Shown: positions 63,062 to 64,000 of the stretch, in pieces
Position numbering within the stretch: position 1 is the first letter of the stretch
How the letters are laid out: each line of letters begins with the position of its first letter
Source: Paraburkholderia lycopersici
GTDB lineage: Bacteria; Pseudomonadota; Gammaproteobacteria; Burkholderiales; Burkholderiaceae
Assembly (NCBI RefSeq): GCF_900096975.1
Contig: NZ_FMYQ01000003.1
Location: 186,001-250,000 of the forward strand
Length of the DNA stretch: 64,000 bases
Direction of reading: 5' to 3'
The notes under the pieces: generated by a model
Seen by the model: the letters and a program-made list of their open reading frames with translations, nothing else
What the model was told of the DNA's origin: nothing
The model's database searches: none
Made by a program: the position numbers and the translations under genes

Positions 63062-64000
63062 TCAGGTGCCCGCACCGCCTGCGTCCGCACTCGTGATGCG
63101 CGGCTGCTGATCCGCGCCGCCATTGTCGAGCCACGTGCGCACACGCGTCGCATCGGCGAAGCGCGAGTACTTGCCGCTCGAATCGAGCAGCACCATGATG
63201 ACCGGACGATTGTGAATCGTGCTCTGCATGACGAGGCACTCGCCCGCTTCGTTGATGAAGCCCGTCTTCTGCAGACCAATGTCCCACGACGCATTGCGCA
63301 CCAACGCGTTCGTGCTGTTGTAGGCCAGGTTGCGCTTGCCCGTGAACACGTCGTAGCTGCGATCGGTCGAGAACTGGCGGATGAGCGGGTACTGGTACGC
63401 CGCGTTCACCATCTTCACGAGATCACGCGCCGTCGAAACGTTGTGGCTCGTCAGGCCCGTGGAATTCTCGAAGTGCGTGTCGGTCATGCCGAGCTGCTTC
63501 GCCTTCGCGTTCATCGCCGCGATGAACGCCGGACGACCGCCCGGGTAATAGCGCGACAGCGCCGCCGCCGCGCGATTTTCCGAGGCCATCAAAGCGATGT
63601 GCAGCATGTCCTCGCGCGACAGCACCGAGCCGACCGAAAGACGCGAGCCCGTGTTCTTTTCGTAATCGCGGTCTTCGTCCGTTACCTCGATCTGCTCGGA
63701 GAGCGATGCCTTTGAATCGAGCACGACCATCGCGGTCATGAGCTTCGAAATCGACGCGATCGGCACCACCGAGCGCGAGTTCTTGTCGAAGAGCGGCTCG
63801 AGCGTGTTCTGATCGACCACGTAGGCGACGCCCGAGCGCAGCATCAGCGAGTCGGGCGTCTCGTGCAGGCCGAACGCCTGGCCAACGGTGGGCTGGCGCG
63901 GTTCGAACGCCACGCGGCGCACCGCCGAATGATGGCGGCCGTTCATCGTATAAGCGACGCGGCGTTTTTTCGCCACCGGACGCGCATCGTCGTCCTTCGC
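63062..64000 (-). CDS. pbpG: D-alanyl-D-alanine endopeptidase, S11 family (5' truncated)
   Basis: The frame is open to the last base of the window, so the start and the signal peptide lie beyond it; 312 codons remain. The S11 motifs are all present: SISK (catalytic Ser and Lys), SEN and KTG (LQKTGFINEAGEC). The sequence is close to PBP7/PbpG endopeptidases, which trim peptidoglycan cross-links in the periplasm. The GTG at 63976 is internal, not a start. It converges on the iclR-type gene. Confidence 0.93.
   Translation of the reverse strand, partial: AKDDDARPVAKKRRVAYTMNGRHHSAVRRVAFEPRQPTVGQAFGLHETPDSLMLRSGVAYVVDQNTLEPLFDKNSRSVVPIASISKLMTAMVVLDSKASLSEQIEVTDEDRDYEKNTGSRLSVGSVLSREDMLHIALMASENRAAAALSRYYPGGRPAFIAAMNAKAKQLGMTDTHFENSTGLTSHNVSTARDLVKMVNAAYQYPLIRQFSTDRSYDVFTGKRNLAYNSTNALVRNASWDIGLQKTGFINEAGECLVMQSTIHNRPVIMVLLDSSGKYSRFADATRVRTWLDNGGADQQPRITSADAGGAGT

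Noticed and set aside
63974-63976. GTG at 63976 as the start of the D-Ala-D-Ala endopeptidase
   Set aside because: The frame is open to the window edge, and a periplasmic enzyme needs a signal peptide, which must lie further upstream.

Overview
The window is a gap-free piece of the main chromosome of a Burkholderiaceae bacterium. It most resembles Paraburkholderia or a close relative. The evidence is the high G+C content, the codon use, the gene content, and several gene orders typical of this family: tex-kup, purA-hisZ-hflC-hflK-hflX-hfq-der-bamB-yfgM-hisS-ispG-rodZ-rlmN-ndk, ftsB-eno-kdsA-pyrG, and recJ-prfB-lysS. I see no tRNA, rRNA, insertion sequence, prophage, CRISPR array or genomic island. 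Coding is dense and almost wholly core housekeeping.

Layout. At 1-3564, the 3' part of tex converges on the potassium transporter kup over a shared bidirectional terminator. From 3809 to 21242 lies a long minus-strand cluster. In transcription order it runs ndk, rlmN, rodZ, ispG, hisS, yfgM-like, bamB, der, hfq, hflX, hflK, hflC, a DUF2065 gene, hisZ, purA and a phosphoribosyltransferase. It is divided by at least one clear internal terminator, between rodZ and ispG. A BI-1/YccA membrane protein (21557-22255) diverges from ndk. From 22394 to 31582 a second minus-strand run carries a DUF455 ferritin-like protein, a hydrolase, a PHP phosphoesterase, a YrdC/YciO protein, a site-2 protease, trpS, a methyltransferase, dapA, bamC and a metallo-beta-lactamase-fold hydrolase. 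Gamma carbonic anhydrase, hslO and a small lipoprotein gene run on the plus strand (31803-33872). Then come pyrG-kdsA-eno-ftsB, a hydrolase, comEC, a TatD-type nuclease and lolC-lolD, all minus. Plus-strand genes at 45398-52274 are an RpfE-like protein, recJ, prfB, lysS and a glycine-zipper protein. The complete isc operon (iscR-iscS-iscU-iscA-hscB-hscA-fdx-iscX) occupies 52386-58477 on the minus strand. The end of the window holds a low-molecular-weight phosphatase, a small membrane protein, lutB and lutA facing an IclR regulator, and a truncated D-Ala-D-Ala endopeptidase.

How the genes work together. Outer-membrane and envelope biogenesis recurs (bamB, bamC, lolC/lolD, kdsA, rodZ, ftsB, the peptidase). 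So do translation and its quality control (hisS, trpS, lysS, prfB, rlmN, der, hflX, hflK/hflC) and Fe-S supply (isc), which serves IspG, RlmN, LutA/LutB and IscR itself. 

I did not find a convincing undescribed system. The best leads are regulatory. They are two abutting IscR sites over the isc promoter; the prfB programmed frameshift; intrinsic terminators placed between co-directional genes (rodZ/ispG, dapA/bamC, iscA/hscB); hairpins that swallow stop codons; two possibly leaderless genes; and a lut locus with no adjacent lutC. All identifications come from reading the sequence; no database search was run.
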